Source of the DNA: Strongylocentrotus purpuratus
Lineage: Eukaryota; Echinodermata; Echinoidea; Camarodonta; Strongylocentrotidae
Direction: 5' to 3'
Assembly (NCBI RefSeq): GCF_000002235.5
Contig: NW_022145609.1
Coordinates: 6,455,214 to 6,519,213, forward strand
DNA length: 64,000 nucleotides
Part shown: in pieces, positions 43,701 through 53,418 of the stretch
How positions within the stretch are numbered: the stretch's first letter is position 1
Layout: every line of letters begins with the position of its first letter
Position numbers and translations under genes: made by a program
Notes under the pieces: generated by a model
Database searches by the model: none
What the model saw: only the letters and a program-made list of their open reading frames with translations
What the model was told of the DNA's origin: nothing

Positions 43701-46700
43701 TCATAAAGTATTACAACTCTCCCTAGATGTGTACGGCTGTATATCCACGACAAATATAGTAACATATTATGGATGGATGTAGGCCACCCCCTATATAACT
43801 ATATTCAAATTTTATGTCAGATAAAATTCAAGCACTTTCAAGTTAAGGTATTGAGATGTATTGCATTGACAGACTCCTACCAAGACAACTGCGAATAAAA
43901 ATGTTTGTATTTCGTCCTTACATAATATATTTTGCTGATGATCGTTAACAATTTGTACAGTTGTCTAGGGTGGCGTAAGTCAATGTATTAAATCTAAGTA
44001 TCTTAACTTTAAAAGTAGGCCCTAAATTATGTTTAAATTTTGTCAGACGCAAAATTTGGAAAGATCGCAACTTTATAATTTTCTCATTTTGAGAAGAAGA
44101 AAAAAACGAGACTGTGCCCACTAGCATTTTGGTATCCCATTATTTGTATTTGGTTTGTTATTGCTGTATCTTGCCCTTGGGTTCACATTTTTTAAATGGA
44201 CAATTTCCAAATACTGTATAACATGAATATAACAAGTTGACAGAATATGGCGTTACGACAGAAAGATGAGGTGACCTTGGTGGACCTTATGGGTTGTGTC
44301 CTACTGTAATTAAATGAACAAACTCGTCAGATAAGAATACTGCATACATTAAAATGCAGTAGAATTGTCATTAATGTTGTGACGGATATGAATAATCACA
44401 GCGTGATAGTAACTACTACATCGTTAACTTTTACCTGGATCTCGTCCGAGTCGACCCGAGCTAGATTGGCTCCGTATTCTAGGCATTGAGACTGAGCATC
44501 ATCATAATTTAATCGTGAGGTGTTATCCACCAAATAGAGAGCATCATCAAGTCTGTACCATTCATCGGCTGATGGCTGGCTAGATACTGTATAAGAGAGA
44601 GAAACGTAAGAAAAGTTAATTTCGGTTCAGACCTAGGTATCCGAGACCCCAGGAATTAACAAGAGGAAAAACCTACTATTACTTTCATTGAACATTATGA
44701 CTCGCAACATGTTGCACACCAAGTCGTGTTTTATAACAGAGGTGCGATTGGTTGCAAATAGTTTGCAATTGATGTAGGTCGCATTTCCTTTCTCTTTAGT
44801 ACAGATTTGCGATTGATATCAATTGCAAGTTATTTGTTGTTCAACAACAAATTGTTTGTAATCAACCGCAACTAGTTCATAATACAGGTCCGATCAACCT
44901 CTGAGAAGACACCAGAATAGATAGATACAAGTCTATTATTGGGGGCAGAGTCCTTCACCAACCACTTCTTTTGGCTACTCTAATAATCACTGATATATAG
45001 CGAGACTAAATGTCTCGCTACCTGGGGCCCGTTTCTCGAAACCGTCATAAGTCTAACTTCTTGACTATTCCATTGAAAGGTGTGTTATACAATTAACACG
45101 AGTTTCAATGGGATAGTCAAAAAGTTAGACTTAATCGGTTTCGAAAAATGGGCCCCTGGTCTAGACTAAAGCCTACCGATGTGCACAAGGCGTCATCAGC
45201 GATTATAAAATGGGTTCAAGAACTTGCAGCCAATGAGAACCGTCGAAATGGATCACGTATGCGTGCATTAATTTCACCATACGCACAGAGATTGTATTTT
45301 GGTAATAACAAATGTCAATTTCTCGACTTTATAATCATATTGTAGACCCATCTTATAAAACAAATAATACATGTTTTAAGCTCGTGCATTAGTTATAATA
45401 AGACGGACAATGACCTCGACAAGTCTCACTTATCCTACTGCGTGCAGTGCATATTCACTATAAATTCACTCGCAAACATTTATTATTTTTATACTGGTGT
45501 GACCTTTGAAACGTGAGAGAGACGATGGACAAAAGTGACTGCAAAATTATATAAGCAGTTCTAACAATGCTAGAAATGGCGTCCGGGTTATAAATTGCAT
45601 TTACATGCTCGATTAGCGCGGGTAATCATTCATCGAGTCCTCGGTTAATTGCAAGCAGGGGCGGCGATTTCTTTTCATGATCCGGGGGGGGGGGACAAAA
45701 CGCGAGGGACCAGTGGCGTAATGAGCCGAAACGTTTGAGGGGGGCGCGGTCCGTAGCAACTCCACTCTTATATATTATTATATACTATTATGTTACATGC
45801 ATGCCCCGCGGAACGTTTTTTAAAGTGTGTGGGGGAGTATTTATGATCAGGTAGAGGGTAGCGAGCAAGGCGAATGGAGCGTAAATTTGCATGGGGACCA
45901 GGGGCAAAGCCCTGGCGGGGGGCAAGGAGTGGAGCCCCAGGAAGCTCGGGGTTTTAGGCGTTTAATTACGGTCAGTAGAGCATATATTATATCCTTATTT
46001 GTGACACTGGCAGGTCACTAATTGGCATGGGGTCCAGGGGCGGAGCCCACTAAAGCTCAGTGGTTTTAGGCATTAAATAAATGTCGAATGAGCAACCAGG
46101 GGCCCGCCTTAGGGCCCCTTGTGGGGTCCAGGGGGCGTCAATTCACATTTTGTGCAATACCAAGAGCATTGCGATTTCAAGAGGTGTATTATGAAACCCA
46201 AACCATAACAATTACAATTATGAAAACTAGTCATGCATTTAATTCCATATGATTGGCTTGGAAGCAGTTATACTACATATAATATGATAGGCTGGGCAGA
46301 GATAGTTATGGTAAAATGATTCTAGGACAAATATTCCTTCAGCTACTAGCTATCCCACACTAAAGGGACCTACTTCATAATTGGAAACCCATAGGTAGGC
46401 TAGAGTGGTTTATTGGAAACATTTTAGTTGTGCGGGCATTGAGACCATGGCCAATGATCATCAATGGTATTCCAAGATTAATATAGGCTTTGTTTTACTC
46501 CATATTGTGTTCTCATTGTTGACTCGAGGTTTATATCTAAAAGGTAATACAAAGTTTTGGTATGGGGTCATGAATTTGGTTCAAATGAACATGTTGGAAG
46601 CATATGCGATCCTACGATATTTAGTGATCGTTGTCGCGGTTGAAATCGAGTCTAAAGTTATGAAATTGTAAAAAACTCATCATGTGATTTAGCTCCCTCT

Positions 46701-47741
46701 CAAGGTCAAGATATCAGTTAAGCTATTAAAGGGAAAGTCCACCCCCAAAATAAGTTTGTTTCGATAGAGGCAGAATAATAAGAAAATCAGGTGAGTGAAA
46801 GTTTGAGCAAATTCTGAATGAAAATAAGAAAGTTATGAATTATTGAAGTTGTGATCAATCAATTACAAATTGGCAACTCTGTGACTTATTATACGAGCTC
46901 TCCTTCATTTGCTTTGTGCATAATATTCCATAAAATCATGTTTTCTTCGTTATTGATGACGGAATATATATTTGTTCCGTGCAGGGGGAGTATAGAAACA
47001 TATTTGCAATTATTATATTTAGGGTGCATGTATGGTTGAAATTTTTCTCGAGGGAAAATGAAAATTTTAGATTTTTTTAGTAATGAGCAAATGGAAGTTG
47101 AGCTCGCATGATACGTCATAGAGTTGCCAATTTGTGTTTGATTGATCACAACTTCAAAAATCCTAACTTCCTTATTTTTAATCGGAATTTGCTCAAACTT
47201 TCACTGACTTGTTTCTCTCATTTTTCTACTCCTATTAAAACTAACTTAATTTCAGGGTGGACTTTCCCTTTAAACAATGTTTCTTGACTAAAATCGACCG
47301 ATTAGGCATTCCCGTTTGGAAATGATATATCATAACTACATATTCTGAGATTTTCATGGTCGCAGCTACCATTGTACGGCCGTAGGCGCTATTTGAAATT
47401 CATCAACATTTACCGGGATCACCGGTAAATGTTTATATTCAATTTTTCTCGAAAGCAGAAGTGTTTTAGGGGCTAAATTTTCTATTGCTTTTGATACATC
47501 TACAGGGGCATCAAAATATATCAAAATGGTAAAGAATCACTATCCACCCAATTTTCAAATTTCCCAAAACTTGGTAGTACCTTTAAAGTGACACATTGTC
47601 ACTCCACATTGTCACTCCGAGGGTGTTTTTTTTATAAATGTTATACAATAATCAATGTTAAAAAAAAAGTAGTTTTAAACGACATCAAAACTTACCACTT
47701 CGTAAAACATTCAGCACTAAAATGACAATTCCCACAAACAT
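37476..47741 (-). CDS. CTLD-Ig-Fn3 transmembrane receptor, copy 2 (478 aa, ITAM-like tail)
   Basis: Exons on the minus strand: 47,741-47,696 (signal peptide); 44,586-44,435, 43,517-43,402, 43,200-43,049 (CTLD); 41,127-40,825 (Ig-like); 40,120-39,791 (Fn3); 39,267-39,159 (membrane helix); 37,704-37,476 (tail). GT/AG borders and phases fit (1,437 nt). Approximate residues: leader 1-18, CTLD 24-154, Ig 157-256, Fn3 257-366, helix 378-401, tail 403-478. The CTLD keeps four core cysteines and QPDD, with QDC and WDD replacing the usual EDC and WND. The tail has YEVP 432, YEGL 446, YLSI 462 and YVNT 473. Predicted role: cell-surface lectin receptor signalling through SH2-domain proteins, likely immune. 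Function is inferred; the exon structure is seen. Confidence 0.88.
39159..39267 (-). CDS. Copy 2 transmembrane exon
   Basis: Encodes NLIWILFGVSLAGNILLVVV and continues VIT to the tail exon. The hydrophobic segment carries no acidic or basic residue, so pairing with a charged adaptor is not needed, in line with its own tail motifs. Confidence 0.85.
39791..40120 (-). CDS. Copy 2 fibronectin type III exon
   Basis: A 330-nt exon with a full Fn3 domain (FVTVSW, VVSYLVYLQ, LTGLEPGNEYNISVSAV). N-glycosylation sequon NIS lies in the F strand. Confidence 0.9.
40825..41127 (-). CDS. Copy 2 Ig-like domain exon
   Basis: Cysteines in AYVSCAVDV and DKIFCHV lie about 58 residues apart, compatible with an Ig fold. 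The exon is almost identical to copy 1 (three base differences), in contrast to CTLD exons 1 and 3. Confidence 0.8.
41895..42334. mobile_element. 440-bp Mutator-like MITE with TSD CACCGGGCC, unit 2
   Basis: Ends GCGTTATTTTTTTATGCGGC and its exact complement extend about 31 bases (to CACAGATTGGGGC). CACCGGGCC lies on both sides (41,886-41,894 and 42,335-42,343). The interior is AT-rich with no coding sign. Confidence 0.82.
43049..43200 (-). CDS. Copy 2 CTLD exon 3 (ligand-binding loop)
   Basis: Encodes YNGWASYQPDDHGENQDC, CACLWSSKNP and GRWDDNTCGARLDLICQKG. DHGEN resembles the loop of classical Ca-dependent CTLDs more than GRGI of copy 1 does. Confidence 0.9.
43402..43517 (-). CDS. Copy 2 CTLD exon 2
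   Basis: Encodes SFLTTFISPPSMPT followed by RCFWIGCHDREVEGQFKW and LDGTQV. The acceptor is TTTGATATGTAG. Confidence 0.9.
44435..44586 (-). CDS. Copy 2 CTLD exon 1
   Basis: Encodes VSSQPSADEWYRLDDALYL, then VDNTSRLNYDDAQSQCLEYG, then ANLARVDSDEIQ. The conserved first Cys is in SQCLEYG. SSQP is extra relative to copy 1. Confidence 0.88.
45024..45166. mobile_element. GGGCCCGTTTCTCGAAAC-type short TIR element
   Basis: CCTGGGGCCCGTTTCTCGAA and the inverted GGTTTCGAAAAATGGGCCCC flank paired inner words AAGTCTAAC and GTTAGACTT. It is a small non-autonomous element in the leader intron of copy 2. Confidence 0.65.
45656..46140. mobile_element. Degenerate hAT-type terminus and CATCTGACCG-type repeat units
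   Basis: CAGGGGCGGCGA and CAGTGGCGTAATGAGCC resemble hAT termini. GGGGACCAGGGGCAAAGCCC and GGTTTTAGGCGTTTAATTAC are the inverted form of the units at 17,770-18,160 in unit 1. Borders are unclear. Confidence 0.45.
46730..47269. mobile_element. 540-bp MITE flanked by TTAA (piggyBac-like)
   Basis: Ends AGGGAAAGTCCACCC and GGGTGGACTTTCCCT with TTAA on both sides. Subterminal words GTTTGAGCAAATTC and GAATTTGCTCAAAC extend the inverted homology over about 130 bases. No counterpart in unit 1. Confidence 0.82.
47696..47741 (-). CDS. Copy 2 signal-peptide exon
   Basis: MFVGIVILVLNVLRS then a GTAAGTTTT donor in phase 1. The promoter upstream (47,742-48,240) is conserved with unit 1, but I see no clear TATA box. 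Confidence 0.8.
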
Positions 47742-48239
47742 CGTTTCGACTTTGACGAACTTCAAGGCACAATGGAAATGAACAAATGTGTCTACAAGTC
47801 AAACACGCAATAACGTTGCAGATGTTTCTTGATACTGTAGACGAGTCATTATTTTGTTGACAATAGCTTTATTTGGCAAACGTTTAAAGAAAAGAAGGAA
47901 CGAGGTCACTTGTTTCTAGAAAGTAATGATGTAGAGCGTACTAATCCTCGAGTTAACAGAAAGCCAAAAAGTCGGTATTACAGACAAGTTTAAATTCTCA
48001 TGTCTGAGGTGAGCTTTACTGTCGGAGCAAAAACTAAACAAAACACTCCCGATAGGCTCATATAAAGCTATGTCCGAAAACTTTCGAATGGTTTTCCAAC
48101 CAGAATGATTCAGAGGAATCCTTGAAATGACGACAATCTCTATCCCAGTGACCGCGAAATCAGAGCAAACTTTAACGTACACAATGTATTTGAGATTCTG
48201 GAAGTTTTAAATGACGTTCTTTTATCTTTCCAAACGAGT

Positions 48240-49010
48240 CATGCTTCCGGGTATTATGCAGAGGACATTGATTATACCGGATTTTACTTGAAGAGAGCAA
48301 GTACATTGTCCGCTGGTATGTATATCACTGTGCTGTCGAGTACACCAATACAAATGGGTAGGTACGTGGGACGAACCACCATTAAATTGTAAAGAAAATG
48401 CGCTAAACAATACGCTTGAAAATACTGGACGTAAATACAATAGTTCCCAATCTATTTCAGGGATTAAGAATAAAAGGTATTAGTCAAGCGTAGCAATGAA
48501 TGAGATCGTAAGCAGTATTTTATGACCAAAACGACGCGTCATTGATGATTAATTACGAGAAGGTAACGAAACAAGATAATATTTCTGAAAATGCGACGAG
48601 TCAAATCTCGGCGTTCGTCCCCTTTCGCTTCAGGTAACTTTCTCCAAAAATCAGCTAAAAAGAAAGGAAAAGTAAATGAGGGAACGAGATACGTGTACTT
48701 ATAATTTGTTTCATTTCCAAACTTTGACATCACGAATTTTTGATATAAGATGCAATGAAACATATTATTTGGAAATAAAAGCGTTCTCTCATGTAGCCCT
48801 ACACATTATTTATAAAAAAATTACGAGTGAGTTTTGTAAATTAAAGCTTTCATTTGGAATGGTATTATAAAGAGATTTCCCCTTTAAATTACACAAGTTC
48901 CAGCTTGTTTTGGAGATTTAGTTGCAACGTTTATGTTTGTAATATAAACCCATGGTCATTACCTTTCATAATTATTTGATATATTGCCATGTTCTTGCAG
49001 TAAATACCAC
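48240..49010. other. Intergenic DNA between receptor copy 2 and RIC1
   Basis: AT-rich sequence without an exon or RNA gene that I can support. The duplication stops matching near 48,240. Confidence 0.5.
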
Positions 49011-49170
49011 TATGACATAAACCACAAGTAGAAATAAAAGGAATAAAATGATGTAAGGAAGTTTAGTAATGATATTATTAGTCATCATTATGATGTATGA
49101 TACAAATAGACTGATACTAATTCCTATAATATTCATGTTTTTGTTTTGTTTCCTGACTGCAAGCATAGCA
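49010..49170. repeat. Relic of the duplication-unit start
   Basis: TCATTATGATGTATGATACA and CCTATAATATTCATGTTTTT match, with substitutions, 100-175 of unit 1 and 34,465-34,545 of unit 2. It follows the end of unit 2, as expected in a tandem array. A hydrophobic minus-strand frame covers it, without other support as a gene. Confidence 0.6.
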
Positions 49171-49375
49171 TAGTGATATAATATTAAAGTGAATATTTGA
49201 CCCCCCTGATCAATTAATTACTAAGATATAAGAAGAGATAATTATACTACAAACAGAGGTTCCACTCCCAAGGAAGGGGGGGGGGGTGAAGGGGAAGAGG
49301 GAGCACAGTGCTAAAACAGTTCAATAAATCCATATGAATAACACATTTTGTATGGCAAGTTAAGTAAAAAATCTT

Positions 49376-49381
49376 TTATTT
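49376..49381 (-). promoter_or_regulatory. RIC1: Candidate poly(A) signal of RIC1
   Basis: AATAAA on the minus strand, with AT-rich sequence below it. Motif only. Confidence 0.35.
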
Positions 49382-52146
49382 TCATCATGGTCATAATATG
49401 CCTTTTTGTACACTTTTTACACCAATATATTTACAATATATAATCAATGCTCCGTGCTTCATACACAAAATACATACCGGTATGTCCACTTTGTGAGGGA
49501 ACATTGAGAGATACTTTGACAACAGGTAGCACCTTAGTTTGGGACGTCGAAGGACAGATGAGTTTATATAATGGAGCTAACATGGTACCATAATACAACA
49601 CATGTACATTACAACTGCTAATGTCAATGTGAACTTCTAATACAACATGATTCTAACCACTTCATTCCTATACATGTATATATTATAATTTATTTTCTAT
49701 AATGAAAAATATTGAAAATACTATACATTGCTATCATTTAATGTACTTAATAAGACTTGGCTCACAGCGATACATATAACACATCTAGCGGCGCTCAATA
49801 TAGTTGACATGAAAATCATTTACGCATCACATACATGCATCTTGGGGTTTTATCAGTGTGCTACAGTACACGTATACAGGTGTATTAAATAGGCATGTTA
49901 GAAGGAAATATAGGTGCAAATTAGATATTAAAAAAGACGTGTAAACCCTGTGCATATCAAGACTTTAAATCAACTAGGTACCAAACAAGATGTCCAAATT
50001 CATGGGCAGACTTAAGCAGCAATACTATAAGGTGCACCAACTGTATGGCATTACTCAGTACAACAACAAACTGAGCGTAGAAAAAGGATTGAACTATTTT
50101 TCCACATGAGATATCATTCTTTGAGTAATTTCATCTAACGAAAACACATAATTGATGTTGATGTAGCCCATGAATTAACCATGGTTAGTTGGAGTTCTCT
50201 CAGGATTACTGTACTGTAACTTACTATTGATGAACACTAGACTAGCACTAGCCTCGAAGCCATGTATTGCAAGGAAATGCATTGTTAAAGCAAACTTGGT
50301 CTGAGCACACCATTAACATAGACAATTTGCATAAAGACTTCAAGAAGCACTGCACTCACAGGTATGCCTTTAACTATTTATATGCAACACAACCAATCTC
50401 CCTGTGCCAAATTGTATTTATCACGGGACAGATATATAAAAAGGCTTCAAGATTATTAAAATGTTTTCAGTGCAAGATTCATCAATACCTGCTTTTAAAG
50501 GGTCATCATGGAGCTAATGAAGGCCAAATTTTGTAAAGCCATTGTATTGCAGAAGGCAATCCTTCCGTTAATTGGTGCTTATTATTTTGAGCAGAATTGC
50601 AGTTGGAAAAAGAGTGACCAAGCGGAGGGGCGAGGTTGGCAACTGAAGCATGAACAAACTCCCACGAAAGTTTACAAGAACTAACCCGTACAATACAGTC
50701 AACAGGATGAAAACACAGGAATGTGTAAATTTTTTTACATTTGAAACACTTCTCTTGTCAAATACAGGTTCATTATGTTTCTTTCCTTTTCTCTACCAAT
50801 GATCGCGAAAAAAAAATCTATTTACGGTACCATTCTAAGGTGTGATTCATTTGAAATACATTGTGATTTGGAAATAATACAGATTTAGATTTCTTTGATA
50901 ATGCATAAATAATAGTGACATTTGTATAGTATATGTTCGTAAGTACTTTATTACCATGGTCATTGGATTCAACGGCTAATCTGCAAATGATTGTGCTAGC
51001 TCCACTCTCTGGGGAGTATTTAGGCCAGGTGCTATTTCACAAGAGCACACATACCAATCCAACCAAAGTATTGATATTATCCACTAGACCACAACACCTT
51101 TACAAATTGTAATCACAACATCCATACTAACTTCCTGAAAACCACCATGGACTGAAATGCAAAAAAATGTTCAAGACCTCCTTAATGTGCACTACGTATA
51201 TGTACTTATCAAGGCATCCATATGATATCCTTCCAACCATAATGATACTGTGTTTCATTCAGCCTTGTATCAAACTAACCTTGTCTGAACCAACGATTTG
51301 AACCACTGCCTGAATATAAAGCTCTACATAGAAAAAACTGCCCTCTGCCCTGTCATATAAAAACATCAACTTACAATCTATCATAAAAATCTATTTGATA
51401 TCCCATCTTGATGAAAATCATTGCATCTTATCATGCATTACATTTATCTGCAAAATTAAATTAATCAAAAGCTACTATTCATTGCAAGTTACGATTAATT
51501 GAAAACAATACAATTTGTAAATGTGCATGCTTCAGGGTGTATAAGGTCATATAATTGTTGATGGTATTTGTGTCTGTTTTCACTTGATCCATACAGGTTG
51601 TTAATTGTGGGTGTGGTTAAAAAATCTTTCTTTATCTACCAAAGCAATACAGAAAAAATAAGAAGAAAAAGAAAAAGCAATCTTGACCAGACTGATTTAC
51701 TGGCCTAATAACAGAAGAGTCAAATCTTAGGGGTGATAACCAAAGAAAAAATATTCTTCCCTACAAAATATTTTCCTTTGAATATGTTTCTTGGAAATTA
51801 ACTGTTATTGCAGGTTTTCAAAACTGGCATTATGGGCTGGCTATCCACAAACAAATGATACATTATCATTTAATTGTTAAGATACAGCTTCATGATATTG
51901 CGTGATCAAGAAGAAGACACTCAAAACAAGTTGGCTGTTTCAAGCTCCAATAATATATGTATGCACCTACTAACCATAAATAGACAAGAAGACAGTAGGC
52001 AAAGGCAGACAGAAAACCCCTTTGAAAATACCCTTGATGAAATTCTAGTACCCTGTATTGAATGGTGAGACATTTATTACATTTGGAAGCAACATCACTC
52101 CTCATCTTTGTTGTCACTTAGAATATATTACATAATGACTGCAATT

Positions 52147-52527
52147 TAAGAGAAGGTTGAGTTCTGGGAAAGGTGAAAATTATTTTGTGATTTTTCCATT
52201 CTGTTTATGTCTCTGTTATAAGAATAACATAGAAAAAGCCATTGAAAAGGATGGTTTTTCAAATCCCATCATATTTGAAATGTAAGAAATAGCTGAAATG
52301 CTTGAACCAAAGTTTCATGCCACATCTTTGTGTAGTCATATACACATTTCTGTGTACAGTGTACATGACTTTCACCAAAAATGAGTAAATTTCTCATCAT
52401 TCTGATAATTCCCAAGACCACACAGTATAAACGAATTATTTGTGCTACAAAATCAACCTCTTTCATTTGCTTCAAAACAATTTCTTTTTACAACGCAATT
52501 GCATGACCAGAACTCAATTCTATCTGT
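52147..52527 (+). repeat. Dispersed repeat copy in the RIC1 3' UTR
   Basis: Collinear with 14,933-15,322 through GAGAAGGTTGAGTTCTGGGA, TTTCTGTGTACAGTGTA and TTGCATGACCAGAACTCAA; clearly diverged. Which copy is ancestral cannot be told. Confidence 0.65.
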
Positions 52528-53418
52528 CAGGAAATGCTCACATTTTACACCAAGTATAGATGACAAGACAGCTCCATGCAATGTGTTTTATAACGCCACA
52601 ATGATAAATAAATCTACAGTATATGTCATTTCATATAAATACTCCACCAGTCTTGTGCTGTACAATAACTGTTTGGATTTTCACACAATGGAATTGGAAG
52701 TTTGCTCCAAAGGTTCTGCATATTTTGGTCCTTTGCATCAAGTAAGATCAACCTTTGTAATTATCACCGATAATTTGCATTGAGTTGGGGTATCGAGTTC
52801 TTCTTCCTCATGAATACAACCGAGTGTAAACGGCCACCAGACAACATTTGAAGATCATATTTCTTTCACCAAACCTACATCATGTATTAACATCAGTCTC
52901 ACTCCTTGAAGTACCCTTTCAATTAGCCATCTCAGTTCTTCTATGACAAACAGTCATGATTGAGATAAGTTGATGTTCGTCATGAAAACAGACACCATTT
53001 TCTGCCTAATCCTGTCATCTTTCCATACAATGAGACTCTATCTCTCCTTGAACGGAATTCACAAGACTCATGTGTCCTTCTCCTTCTGCAGCTCAGCATC
53101 TAGTTAAGTCTTTCACTTATCAGGTATCCATCTTGTCTTCTATCCCTGTCCATGCTTGACTAGAAGTTCACAAGACATGAAAGTCCTTCTCGTTGTACAT
53201 CCCATGACACATGTACCATCGCTGCAGCATGGGTGAGTCTTTCACCGATGAGTTGTTGTATATACCCTAGTAAAGGTACCCCTCCTGAGCCTGTGCATCC
53301 TTGCGACTACACCTTCTCTCCAAACAGGCCATGAATACTTGTTCTTCGCATCCTGAGGATCTGTCGTTGGAATGGCTTTCCTTGCATCATCCATCCATCC
53401 CGTTCATCCATGCCTGGG

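Larger units (their letters stand above)
34454..48240. repeat. Tandem segmental duplication, unit 2 (contains receptor copy 2)
   Basis: Direct-orientation copy of unit 1. It carries fewer inserts and gives the empty site for many unit 1 elements. Its own extra pieces are a LINE tail (about 36,770-36,916), the Mutator-like element at 41,895, the GGGCCC TIR element at 45,024 and the TTAA element at 46,730. Confidence 0.92.
49355..53418 (-). other. RIC1: Probable 3' UTR of RIC1
   Basis: From the stop codon down to 49,376-49,381, where AATAAA stands on the minus strand, there is no other gene. It is AT-rich and contains the dispersed repeat at 52,147-52,527. The UTR length is inferred from the lack of a better signal; an earlier poly(A) site is possible. 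Confidence 0.45.

Noticed and set aside
48972-49166. Hydrophobic 64-residue minus-strand frame as a small membrane protein
   Set aside because: AT-rich sequence easily gives such frames, the homologous unit starts do not keep it, and no splice context was found.
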